Assembly (NCBI GenBank): GCA_013339895.1
Contig: JABACO010000016.1
Span: 3,677,767 to 3,741,766 of the forward strand
Origin: Ephydatia muelleri
Taxonomy: Eukaryota; Porifera; Demospongiae; Spongillida; Spongillidae
Direction: 5' to 3'
Length of the DNA: 64,000 bases
The position numbers were made by a program, and so were the translations under genes. The notes beneath the pieces are model-generated. The model was given only the letters and a program-made list of their open reading frames with translations, was not told the DNA's origin and searched no databases. Below are positions 10,640 through 22,400 of this stretch, one piece after another. Numbering within the stretch: the stretch's first letter is position 1; every line of letters begins with the position of its first letter.

Positions 10640-12110
10640 ATATGATCACCGCAACGCATCAGGTGTAATGGTGACACTGCTTCCAGCAGAGTGCTCAAGA
10701 ATTGATGCAATGATACTTCTTGTATTTTCTAAACGTTCAGATGCTATATTGCGCTGTGGATGTTAAACACTAGCCCCTTACGTATCATTGGTGCTTGCAG
10801 TTCATTACGTTCATTAATGTCATTTTTAAAATGGTCCACAAAACTCTTCAAATCACCAACAGTCTTCATTATCCATGCAACTACACACAGAACTGTTGAA
10901 TAAAAATATAGAGTTTAATAAACATAGTATTAACAAATTTTGATTAAATTGGTTTGATTGATAAGAGCACTGCGCTAAATCAGAATCTCGTGATATGCAA
11001 GACGCTGTTACTACATAAGCAGCAGAGTCTGAAAATTATCTAGCTAAAGAACCCACGGCAACGAAAAGGTGCGTTTTATATAGAACACCTCGTTAACACT
11101 CTCTACCTACGTAAAAAAAGGTCAGAAACATATCTTAGTAACATTAGGGCAAATAAGTATGACGTCCCACTGTCATAAAAGCTATTAGCTTTCACGATAA
11201 TCGCGTACTTTAAACCATATGAAGCCGTTCGTGGAGGCTTCGAGACAACACCCTGCGCATTGTCTGATTGCCCTCATATTTAAATGAGTAATGCATCTAG
11301 GTGTCCTTAATGCCTTCATATGTATTTCATGCAACCCATTCAATATGCGCTACAAAATTCTATAACCATCAAACCATACCCTTTTTTGACACGCCCACAA
11401 CGTACTACTGCGAATCATTTCACCGTATACAACGAATAGCAAATGCTAAAAGAAGCCATGGGCTACCTTTATAGAATATAGCAAGCACAACAAAACTCGA
11501 AACCAGCGCAAACAAACGATCGCCTCAAATCAATCCTCTCCGGCAGTCAAAAATTACGTTACAATTTTTGGGAGACAATTTTTTACGGTAGTTACGTGAT
11601 TTATCCAAGTACCTATATTAGATGTTAGCGAGGTATATATTCAAACATCCTCGTGTCAGCTGATTCGATCAGTGAGGACTGTGCATGCTAGTCTCATTTT
11701 CCATGCTTGGTCTCGAATGATCGTTGCAACTCTCTTGATGTTTTTTCAAGCACGAACAAATAATCTTTCATAACCTGAATTCTCATTTAGAGGATGCTGA
11801 GTTTTTTTCGTCAATTTATTGTATCACAAATGCTATGAAATTTAAAGCCTTCTTTCAAGGCTAGAGGAAGCGCTGACTTAGTTGTTCAAGTAGCCTTCTC
11901 TTGCTCCATTTGTGTAACCAATCTCCGAAGGGTAGTCCATCTTGCCCATACCATGCCTCCATCATTATTTGGAGCAGCGTTTCAGCTGTATGATCAGGAA
12001 GCTATGAATTATTAAAAATACCTCTTAAGTACTTTTATGTTCATTCTGGCTGTGACAATGTTGGCTAAAAATCTTTTCAATTCCATCATCTACTTCTATC
12101 TGCTACTATG
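10640..12110. other. Intergenic stretch, nothing recognised
   Basis: AT-rich with no convincing coding frame or RNA gene. Confidence 0.45.
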
Positions 12111-12119
12111 GTTTTGTGA

Positions 12120-12361
12120 TCGTTTCCGCAGAAAGCATGTTTTTTCAAGATTTCAATTTTTTGTTTGATATTCTACAAGTCTGAAATGTTCTCTACACAT
12201 TGCTTCTTACGCACAGACAATCGGAGTATCTGTCATGGAGTTGCAAGGTGCTGAAATTTAATTAGCCATACATTTCAACGCAAGCGTTACATTTCTGTTG
12301 CGCGTACTGGAAATTTTATAAAATGCACGCGCTAGGTCCCTTTTCGCGGAAACGATCCCAT
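12120..12361 (+). repeat. Dispersed repeat, copy 2
   Basis: Homologous to 311-510 and 54695-54895 (shared block TTTTTTCAAGATTTC, CTACACATTGCTTCTTAC, TTTCAACGCAAGCGTTACAT, GTCCCTTTTCGCGG). It ends about 250 bp upstream of the second laminin-type gene. Confidence 0.7.
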
Positions 12362-12609
12362 ATACTTATTTAGATGTGGAGACCATCTAGGTGTTGCAAG
12401 TTTAAGTAGAGGTTCTACATATGCTTTATAGGCTGTATACGTAGGGTCTTGAGTAAAAGGTAATTTAAATGCATACAAATCTCGTCCCGACCAGAGGCAG
12501 TCTTTAGATCCGAGGCATCCGAGGTGGCAAGATCACGAATTTGATTCACAGCTTCATAATACAGCTCAGGGGGCGTTCCGGTTGGCAAACTGAGCAAAGC
12601 GCCCTAGTA

Positions 12610-13116
12610 ATGCATCCTCTGTCTTCAGTTTTCCTAGTCCTGTTGCTACCTCTGCACTCTAGCGCTGGATGTACGGATGCAGTCGGATGTTGGCCGCCAC
12701 TTGGAAATCTTGCCGTAGGAAGATCTATTAGTGCAACAGCAGATGGCGTTCCCTACTGCAGCGAAAGTGGGCAACCTTCGGACTGTCTGAATGACGGTAA
12801 ATCTTCTACTCAGTGGCAGTATAAACCTCCGGAAAGTACAAACGGGGCTCAACGTCTTGTTTATCTTACTTTAAGTTTTAGGCAACATGTTGTTTTGGAA
12901 AACATGTCTGTCTGGTGGCCGCAGTTTATATCGCCCAGGGCGTTTATTCTGGAACGCTCTGTAGACTTTGGACATAAATGGACTGCTTATCGTTACTATG
13001 CTACAAATTGTCGCAATATTTTTGGGAAGTCAGCGACCCCTCCATTTTCATCTCCATCCAACACCGTAGATGCCATTTGCGTAGAGGAACCTTGGAGTAT
13101 GATAGAGCAAAACAGA
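12610..13116 (+). CDS. Laminin-type gene 2, exon 1 (signal peptide plus LN domain)
   Basis: Start ATG at 12610, giving a signal peptide (MHPLSSVFLVLLLPLHSSAG), then GCWPPLGNLAVGRSISATAD, a CLNDGKSSTQW block and FILERSVDFGHKWTAYRYYA. This is the same LN architecture as the minus-strand gene at 1429-1980, with similar spacing and the same phase-0 exon end (CAAAACAGA|GTGAGT). 169 codons. The upstream in-frame extension to 12541 has no signal-peptide logic and is rejected as start. Role inferred from the family: secreted extracellular-matrix or guidance-type protein. Confidence 0.88.
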
Positions 13117-13208
13117 GTGAGTTATTTTTCGAATTTTAAGTTATGTTGGTGAAGCAGAGGGCTATGTAAGAGCTTTCGTGATATACACTGTAGATTGCGA
13201 CACATACT

Positions 13209-13339
13209 ATACACCCCCCCCCCCCCCCCCCCCGCGTCGACTCAATTCTTGATTTCCAATTGATTTATCATTTACATACTGGTACATACATGATGTGTAC
13301 AGCGATTGGAAATCAAGAATTGATTCGACGCGTTTTTTT

Positions 13340-13377
<38 letters not shown>

Positions 13378-13378
13378 G
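13209..13378. repeat. Foldback with C-run and G-run arms in intron 1 of laminin-type gene 2
   Basis: A run of about 20 C, then CGCGTCGACTCAATTCTTG..., inverted at CAAGAATTGATTCGACGCG, then T-run and a run of nearly 40 G. The arms pair, so the poly-C and poly-G tracts are complementary ends of one hairpin. The long G-run is also a sequencing risk. Confidence 0.8.
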
Positions 13379-13710
13379 TTACATTGTCATACTCGTGCTT
13401 AGTTTGACCACAATAACGAAAGTAATAGGTGGCAATAGCCTAAAATTTTTAACTTTCATTTCATGGAAGGTATACGAACGTTAATTTGATGAATGTACAC
13501 TCGGATAGACAAAAATTAAAGTCCAGGTGATTTTCGGGTTTTTGGAAATGTAAGACATGGAAATTTTTTATATCAGTCTGTGTTCACTATCTTGTGAGCT
13601 ATGATTCAGATGTGCAGATTTCTCTGATTGCTCAATACTAGTACTCTGATTGAATGAACTGGTATAATGAAAAGTTCACAGATTGCAAATTACCTCTTCT
13701 CTCCATCCAG

Positions 13711-13929
13711 GCCGACTTCTTGGTTTCATCTCAGTTCTCTTTCAGTAGCACTGATATGGAAACTATAGCAGCATACAGAAATATCACAAACCTTCGATTG
13801 ACACTAGTGGAGCCTACAATTCTGAGTGACTATGAGCTTACTGAATGGAAGGTCATAGGCAGCTGTATGTGTAATGGTCACTCCAGTCTATGCACACCAA
13901 TGTTTGGGGAGTCTATAGCAGAAGACAAG
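13711..13929 (+). CDS. Laminin-type gene 2, exon 2 (end of LN, start of EGF)
   Basis: 73 codons between CCATCCAG|GCC and AAG|GTATGC. Encodes ADFLVSSQFSFSSTDMETIA, NITNLRLTLVEPTILSDYEL and GSCMCNGHSSLC, parallel to 538-874 on the minus strand. Phase 0 at both ends. Confidence 0.87.
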
Positions 13930-14246
13930 GTATGCTTTTTCACATGCTCACTATGTTTAGCGTATTCTTGTCTCTGAAGCTGATTATCATCTATTTGTAA
14001 GAGTATTAATTGCCATCAATTTTCAAATTAAATTATGTTGTGTTGGGCATATTATAACAGTTAGCCAAAGTTTAATCAGCCTGGTGGCATGATCAGCCCA
14101 CAGTCATGCACTTGATTATGAGTTTTGTCGCACAACACAGGCAGTTTGGTGTGAAACTGATCAGCCTTGTAGGAGGCCTCCAAATGCACTGTAATAAGTG
14201 GTAATATGCAAGTGTGTATGTCTTGCTACTTTTTATTCTAACTCAG

Positions 14247-14367
14247 GTTTACTCTGGTTGCTTATGTGAGCACAACACAGCTGGTGACCATTGTGAGCGA
14301 TGCGCTGCTGGCTACAACAGCCTTCCATGGAGACCTGGTAACCAAACAACAGCAAACATTTGCCAAT
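14247..14367 (+). CDS. Laminin-type gene 2, exon 3 (first laminin EGF module)
   Basis: 121 bases after AACTCAG, encoding VYSGCLCEHNTAGDHCERCA, AGYNSLPWRPGNQTTANICQ, ending at GTGAGT in phase 1, exactly like gene 1 exon 2. No further laminin-EGF exon is visible before the opposite-strand aprataxin gene at 16 kb, so the gene is either 3'-truncated or ends by reading on into the intron (CELQCTIQMHNTFMLFGFFE then stop at 14444). Confidence 0.82.
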
Positions 14368-14449
14368 GTGAGTTACAGTGCACAATACAAATGCACAACA
14401 CTTTTATGCTGTTTGGATTTTTTGAAGTCAATGAAATAATTTAATTCAT

Positions 14450-16000
14450 ACGCATGCACGTGACAAATGAATAGATTAAAATAATAGCATTGAAATACAC
14501 TATGTACTACCATCAAGACCCAGCCCACTTCTCCATTTGGTACAAGGCCCTGTGATATACATGTACAGGCTAACTACTCTGCTCTGACAAAACTGCACGT
14601 GTCTCACTTGTAAGACAGGGTAGTGGCCATGTGCTTTAGAAAATGGTAAGCTTCCTCCCTATGTCTATGCAGTAGCATATCAACTGAAAATACAAATGGA
14701 GAGAATGTCCCTCATCTGTCATTGATTGCCTTTTTGTAGGTCTTTCTTATCTCTTGGAACGCTGGATTCTTGGGTAGACTCAGGTGTTCAATGGAGGTGT
14801 TGATGAGGCATCAATGTATACAACATGAATTTTGAATAATGCCTCCCCATGTGGTTATCAGACACCTCTGGTACCTAAGTCAAGCCTTAGTCATGGATAA
14901 TTTGATGAGACAGTAGATTCGTTTACTATGGACTCATTGATAATGTAGGCCACACTTCTCGAGTGACCATATCCCTGGATTGAAAAGATTAAAAGATGCA
15001 GTCACAAATATTTTTGTGGCACAGAATAACTAGCTGTCCTTTCTTTTTTGTTATGAAATTGTATTTATATACATATACAACTAATCTGTGAACATGAATA
15101 CAAATCATACTAGCTCCTAAATTAATGTTAGGAAATTATCTTTGTCATTAATTGATGCCAAAATTGCTGCAGCTATCAACAAAGATAAAAAAAAATTCAG
15201 CTGTGTGGTTCAGGAATAAATGCTGAATCTGAGCTGAGGTGATTCCTTTTTGTTCAGGAGTTTTCAAAATATTTTCTGTGCTAACAATGATACACAGTCA
15301 AGAGAAACTAGATATTCAAGCAAAGTCGATTGTTGAATAGACATACTTCTATTAATATGTGCCCTTACTCTAATTTCACGATGTTAGTTTTTTTGATACC
15401 TTCATTTAATTATTTTTCCTTCTCCAGGATTAACATAAATTGGCTGAACAATCAAGTACAGCTCTTTTCAAGCAAAAGGTTGCAATCGCATACATGTATC
15501 ACCATCACTTATTAGAACTTTGGAACTTGTATTTGGTATTTTGAATTGGTTTGTGCTAACATTATTTTTATATTGGGTTCATGAAAATATGCCAATTGAC
15601 AATGGTAAGACCATTTATTAGAAACAGGAAAAACTCCTGCAGCTTTGTCGCGACATTTTAAGTGTTTGATGCATACACACATACTGCCCATGCAGCCAGG
15701 ATTTGATTCTTCTATCGTTAACTCTATCACAGTAGCTTTTATATTTATGCATGGAACTTTATGCTTCTTTTTTTTTTGTTCTTCAGTGGGAAGTGTAGTG
15801 CGCAGTAGATATTCGAGCACTATGTTTAATGACGATGATCTGAGTATATAAATCAAAAAAGTGGCCAGTGCAGTGCATTAACTTTTTGAAAACATAAATT
15901 TGTTTGATGAATGTTCACGTCATACATTAAAAGTGTTTCTTAGATTTATAACGTATGACGCCCTTCATGACATGTAAGTGTCGAGTATCTTCAATCTGGC
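14450..16000. other. Intergenic stretch, no laminin exon found
   Basis: Searched by eye for Cys-rich EGF exons in the right phase and found none; no other gene recognised. AT-rich. Confidence 0.45.
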
Positions 16001-16014
16001 ACCCAATCATGTAT

Positions 16015-16611
16015 TCAGCAGTGTTGTTGAATATGTACCTTCAATGCGGGCATGTTTGCTAGTCCTGTGCCACAAACGTGACATTTCAGTGCTTCCTTCA
16101 GCAAACTCTCGTATTTAGCTTTATCGAAGTCAGCTTTCCCTTTGGAGTCCAACATTTCGATCACATCCACAGCATCAACAAAGAATTTGGTCGTAAAGGA
16201 ATTCCAATGCTTCTTATTTTTAAGGCAAGGTGAGTCGAAATCTTGACTGATTGCGTGCATGTGGAGCCTGGCCATGCTCGGAACAGCATGGAACCCGTAG
16301 CGGAACGTCACGTTAGCTTTGCTGTCTCCTTTTGCCATTACCTCTGCGGCGATTTGCTCTCCACATTTTAACATATCTCTGAGCAGCCCTACATGTGATT
16401 TATTAAGGCATCGCAATGACGATATCTCTTCTTTTGGCATGACTAGAAAGTGATATTTTGCCTTCGGAAACTTGTCCTTAATAGCTACAATTTTTTCATC
16501 CGATCGAACCAGTAATTCAGGATCGCCCATCGAGGCCTGCAAGCCTAAACTCCAGTGCTGTGGACCTGCTGCTTTGCGTTTACTGGGTGGTGGCTTCGCA
16601 AAGGACGCCAT
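16015..16611 (-). CDS. APTX: Aprataxin, FHA-less form
   Basis: Aprataxin removes AMP from abortive DNA-ligation ends (5'-AMP-DNA) in single-strand break repair in the nucleus. Intronless, 198 aa, start MASFAKPPPSKRK (basic, possible NLS). HIT domain about residues 18-130: HWSLGLQASM...KDKFPKAKYHFLVMP, then GFHAVPSMARLHMHAISQDF, then the aprataxin-specific SPCLKNKKHWNSF. Catalytic-motif histidines are H117 and H119; the first position of the HxHxHx motif is Arg115, a substitution also tolerated in some non-vertebrate aprataxins as I recall. A C2H2 finger follows (C177-x2-C180-x12-H193-x3-H197), the DNA-binding element of the family. The vertebrate N-terminal FHA domain is absent. Divergent from WDR24, start codons 84 bp apart. 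Confidence 0.95.
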   Translation of the reverse strand: MASFAKPPPSKRKAAGPQHWSLGLQASMGDPELLVRSDEKIVAIKDKFPKAKYHFLVMPKEEISSLRCLNKSHVGLLRDMLKCGEQIAAEVMAKGDSKANVTFRYGFHAVPSMARLHMHAISQDFDSPCLKNKKHWNSFTTKFFVDAVDVIEMLDSKGKADFDKAKYESLLKEALKCHVCGTGLANMPALKVHIQQHC

Positions 16612-16695
16612 ATTAACAACAGAAAACCTTTGTTAGATTAATCTTAATAATCAAATAATCAAAGCATTCAGTCTGTGGGGCCGGGGTACCCGATA
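16612..16695. promoter_or_regulatory. Short divergent promoter between APTX and WDR24
   Basis: Only 84 bases separate the two start codons, so both 5' UTRs and core promoter elements must lie here or overlap the genes. AT-rich (TTAATCTTAATAATCAAATA) next to a GGGGCCGGGG patch; no clear TATA box. Inferred bidirectional housekeeping promoter. Confidence 0.6.
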
Positions 16696-16702
16696 ATGGC
16701 AG
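16696..16702 (+). CDS. WDR24: WDR24 exon 1 (micro-coding exon)
   Basis: ATGGCAG then GTATGT. Seven coding bases; joined to exon 2 it gives [12 protein letters not shown] in the correct phase. Chosen because no other upstream ATG/donor supplies the single base needed for exon 2. Confidence 0.75.
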
Positions 16703-19210
16703 GTATGTTAACCAGAACTACTGTTTTTCGTCCCGTTGTCAATCGTATTTTCAAGCAGGAAACAGACGGTTACCATCCGAATCTCTGGGTAAGACAACTC
16801 GCTTTGATGTTTCTGCGTATGCTCACTACATCTATTTGCATACAAATTAATGCGTGTATGTGTCCGAGCGCGTGTCTGAGCTGTACATGTATGTATGTAT
16901 GTATGTATGTATGTATGTATGTATGTATGTATGTATGTATGTATGTATGTATGTATGTATGTATGATCGTGTGTGTAAATTTGTGAGTAAAGCATAAGGC
17001 ACACTTTCATCATGTGCCAGTTCATGTTTGCTCGCAACTACTTGTACAATTTCAAGTTATACAACATGTTTTGGAACTGCTTGAATTACTTTGTTTAGAA
17101 AAGTACTGGATGGTTGGTATGGGCAAGGATCCCATTTTACTTGATCTGCATTATGAGTTATTTTTTGGCTAGCAAACATAATTAATAATTCACCCAGTCT
17201 GATATTTACTTAATGGATTGCAATGTGATTAGAACAATTGCTCCACAGTGTTTTGCTTACTAAAGTTCAACTACACCAAATTTAGTATTGATCTATCTTT
17301 GACTGTACATGCAGAATCAGCCCATACAGTTCTAGTCATGTATCCATCATTGTCCTAATGATGCAATGCTTATCATTCTTTAGACCTGAAACATGTATGT
17401 GTTGTGTTGTTGCAGTTGTAATGATTGTGGTCTTGAGTCCACTGTTCTGGGTCCTAACCTGCCTGGGCAACTGGGCAGACACTTCCTGACAGGATAGTGG
17501 TGTATGCATATGATAGCTAGAATAGATATGGTGAGTACTTGGAGTCAGTTTTGTGTAGTTGAACTTCGTGAAATTGTTTGTTTTGTGAAACTACATGTGC
17601 ACCATATTTTTGATTAATGCATAATAATATCATGTGAGGTGTCTGTGTTTTTCCTGTTGCAGTGTTGCTTATTAGCTGTTTGTATCTAACTAACTGACTA
17701 AATGCCTGGCTAATTTAGACTTTGTGTAAAGCTTTTCTATGTACTTTCATTTGTTAGTCCAGTCCCTTTGAGAATCATGCCAACTAATGCACATCATGCC
17801 AACTAATGCACATCATGTCAACTAATGCACATCATGCCAACTAGTGCACATCATGCCAACTAGTGCACATCATGCCAATTAATGCACACATAAAAAGTGA
17901 TGTACAGATACTTGTAGTTCAGTTTTAATTCCAAAGTACATGTACATCGGGTGTCCTGAGACTGCTATATCAGCTCTACACATGCATGACCAAGCCATTG
18001 TGTTCTGGACAGCATATGCATGTACCTCCCTCATACCACATTGTACAGTACTTCCTCCATATACCACATTGTATAGTACTTCCTCCGTACATTCCTCCAT
18101 ATCACATTGTACAGTACTTCCTTCATACCACATTGCCTCCTTACTTTTCAGATGTACTTCCACCTCAGAAGATCACCTTTGACCTCAAGCAGCCCTCGAC
18201 CTCACTGTCCTTGAAAAGTGATGGCAGCATGGTGGCAGTGGCTGGGAGGAAATGTACGTTCTTTTCCGATGGGGATATAGTGGGCTCTTGGATTCCTACT
18301 TGCAGAAACGGAATGTGCATAAGGTGTACAAACTTTTTCCCAGCATATAGCCTACCCGCATGCACCAGTAACGTCCATCACATGTAGCCTAACCCGCATG
18401 CACCAGTAACGTCCATCACATGTAGCCTAACCCGCATGCACCAGTAACGTCCATCACATGTAGCCTAACCCGCATGCACCAGTAACGTCCATCACATCGA
18501 GTGGAAAGGGGTGTCATTTATTGTTACCATATTTCCATCCATAATATAAATATAACCAACCATGCTTGACTAGATGCCCAGGGTCAGACCTTATTGAAAG
18601 ATAGACGATGCCCATGACTTTAATTACCACCCATGTGTTTGAATTAATTCTCATTATCTTTTTATATACGGGGCAAGCTTAAATGATGCCACAAACCACT
18701 TACATGTACATGTATAATATGCACAAAAAAAAGTGGCGGCAGCAAAGCAGTAATCAACTGCTAGTGCTGGCGAGCAGTACAAAGTGATTGCAAAAGAATA
18801 CAAGAATGGAAGCATAGAGAGCATTAATTGTGTGGTACTGGACAATGGCCAACCTCTGCTGCTTTAGAAGAGAGGCTATTTGAGTGTTATATCTTCTGGT
18901 ATAAATGTACACTAATTTCACATCTCACCTACATGTATATTTGTAATTAACCAGTGATTGATTTCGGATATCGGTACATATTATCATAAATGATACTCAG
19001 CTAGTACTCGCAACCGATAATCCTTTATGAAATAATTAACGCCCTCCCTTACTTGAAATGTTATACAAAGTACGGTAATTAATAAATAATGCTTTGTTGT
19101 GTACATGTATTTCTGAACCATTTCATAGATACACATGTACATGTAATAGCTGCATTGTACAATATGCAAGTGAAACAATTATTGTACATTTCATTGTTAG
19201 TTATTATATG

Positions 19211-19261
<51 letters not shown>

Positions 19262-19394
19262 ATTGTGCAGTATTCAAACTAATCAAACTTGGTGCTCAAA
19301 AGTTTGAGGTGCACGTTGATCTTCGGGACCTTCCTCCTAAGCAGCTGAACTTGAACTACAGTAGCAATGATGTCCAATGGAACCCAAATGAAGG

Positions 19395-19425
<31 letters not shown>

Positions 19426-22400
19426 TACATTACTGTGTCATTGTGTGTGTATGTTTGGGGTAACATATGTATAAGTTTCATTTGTCATTGTGAGGACATG
19501 GGGACCCTCGTGTGACGCAACCATTACGTAATCATTAAAGTCGCATTCGTTATTGGCGGATGTGCAGCCGTAGAAAGAACGATCTGCCACACGGACCCAT
19601 TTGAGAAAAACTATCCTATAATCCTATTGGACAGTATAGCGAGAGGAGATACTATTTAATGTGTATTTTGGTTCATGTAGGGATTCCAAGTGATATACCC
19701 TATTGCTTAAGACTATTGCGCAAGCGTGCGACAGGCCTGAGAAACCGGGAATCCTTTACAGTCATGTACTTGCGTGCATGCATGTTCGTAACATTTGTGT
19801 TCTTCCATTGGTGGTGGTTTCTGTGTTGTGCACATACATGTATAGTGCATGCTGTGTCATAACGATTGTTTAGGATAAGCAATATTGCAATTGTATATTA
19901 ATATTTTGTTAAATATATTATTATGATTATTCAATGAATACAAAAGGCACCTTAGGTAACAAGAGTTTGGGTCAAAATTGCGCTTTGTAATAGACCTGGT
20001 CAAGTGAGGCTGAGTCTGCTGTAAATGTTGAAGACAAGCCTGCTCTTGGAGTGTGGTGAGCCAGTGGCAAGCTGGGTAACTAAGTCAGAAAATGTTGTTT
20101 GTGCCCGGTGATTGAAGCTGAGTGGTGGCCTGGGACAAAGGGGGCACGGAAGCCCCAACCCCAACCACCACCAAATGGCTGCACAGAACTCATAAGAGTC
20201 AAAGTGCAAACCCAGCTCTACACTAGGCACCACTGAAAGCCAAGAAGGTGGGGGGGGGAAGCTGATGCTAAGAGGAGGCAGGGGATGAGGAGTCTTAAAG
20301 AGCCCTAAATTGCAGTGACAGGTCGTTTTGAGGAATAGAAGGAATAGATGAGTCCACACATAGTAGAGCCAATGAGAACAGTGTCTCAAGGAGAAACCAA
20401 GTTCCATAAGGTGTTCACAGATGTGTTCTGCCAATGTCCGAAGAACTGACAGAAGTGATATAAGCAGCAGAAGCATGTGGGGCCAGTGAACCCCAGCCCA
20501 CCACATCTCAGACGCTGCCAGGCATGCTCTGTAACTTCCAAAGCAGAACATGTGGCAGAACGTTCCCTAACTGCCACGTCAAACACTTGCAAACAGTCAG
20601 AGGACAGGCTGGGAGGGGTGGACTGATCTACGTGGGCCAGCCTGCAAAAACTGCTACACACACGAAGTAGCACTAGGGGTGAACAATGGCAGCATCCTGA
20701 AGCCTGTACAACATTATTATTAATTATTATCAAGTAACAGTACAGGTCATTGCCAGCTTCTACCTGGACACCAAGATGAGCTCGCTGGCAAGTTTCAGCC
20801 AGTACATTACGTACATGTAGGGTGCTATCTATTATAATTATAATTATAATTATGATTATAATTATAATTCTTTCCATAGGTAAATACGTAAGATAATATA
20901 GCACGCAAAGAACACAGGACAGTTCATAGGGGTTCAATCCTACTAAGGATGGCCGATGCCACTGATCTGACAAGGCAGGTGTTCAGTCTGCCATATAGGT
21001 CATGTATGATGACAGACTTGGGCTTGGAACAGGTGATTACCAGCCTAGATGCCAACTGAGCAAAACTCTTTACATCCTCTTGACCCCACATACCATATGT
21101 CTCTACGACCAAAGGGATACAAACCCAACCTAGATCTCCACATTTGCCATCATTACTGTTGCGCTTCCTGATCTTAGAAGCCTGAGCAGCTGCTCTTGGA
21201 GACACTCCCACTTCCTACAAGATGAGTGAATTAAGTGACGAGGTCACCGAAAAGTCAAATGTTGCAGGTTTGCCTTGTGATCAGTTGTGGATAAGAACAT
21301 CTGCCAGTCTTGAGTGGTCATGGTCTTGAGTTAGGTTAGTGGCTACTTTAACTTTGACACTTAGGTGAGCCAAGTGACAAGAATCAGCAAAAACATCCCT
21401 CACAAGTTACATGTATGACGATGTACAACATCTCTCCCTCGTTTGCATGTGGTCGCATGGTGACCTAGGGGATCCAGGATGGAATCTGGGCAAAGGGAAC
21501 AATGAGAGCCACTTGACGTGTCTAAGCCAAGCGACCATTTGAGAGCAACATGCTATTGATTTTCATGACCCTTCTCTACATCGATACTCAGATGGGCACG
21601 ATGACAACCACATTGTGTGGGCGATAGTGGCGTTTGACCCCCCTGCCTGAATGTCACTGCATGGTGACCAGGAGGATTGAGGGCATTATCAGGGCAGAGG
21701 GGGCACAGCTGGTACTTGTTGGGCTCCAAGTGCAAGCCCAAGACTAATAGGCGGAACCACTGATAGCCAGAAGACTGCATGCGGGGCAGACACTGACAGT
21801 AGGTGGGCTTTGTTGGCAGAAGAAGACTCCAACAAAGTATGAAATAATTGGTCCTCTATTTTCTGTGACTAAGACATGCCAGAGCAGGCTCTATTGTGAT
21901 GGCATTGGGAAGAGAGACCTGGGAGTTGAACACTGCCATGCATGCTTAAGGTGAATGTTGTCAGCACTCCCAAAGCCAGAGGATGACAGGGAGCCAATGA
22001 AGGTAATATTTCCAATGACACATTATTACAATACAGCCTACTGTACGTGCAATTCTAATTACCAGTCCAGGATGTTAATAATTAATGAATATCCGAGATT
22101 GTTCTTGAGAGAATTGACCTTGACGTTCGCCCTAATGAAGGTCAGGCTCAGCCTTCCATATAGAGCAGCAGTGCTGTGGACTTTGGGCAGTTCTGTCTTG
22201 TGGCCAGTCGAGAGGCAGGCTGAGAAAACGCCCACTTAGCCTCGGTACCCCAACACCCATGTGTCTCTACTGCAAGTGGGATGGATTCCCAACCGAGTTC
22301 AGCACATTTGGTATCATTGGTCTGATGATAATAGAACAGTGATTGCAAATACTCAGGGAAATATATACATAAACATAGAAAGAAAAGGAAACAACAAAAT

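Noticed and set aside
16675-16986. 103-aa plus-strand frame starting in the WDR24 5' region
   Set aside because: Runs through WDR24 exon 1, its donor and a GTAT microsatellite; the spliced reading explains the ATG better.
20820-20870. AT-rich alternating tract as a replication origin
   Set aside because: Only a TTATAA microsatellite inside LINE remains; no other origin evidence.
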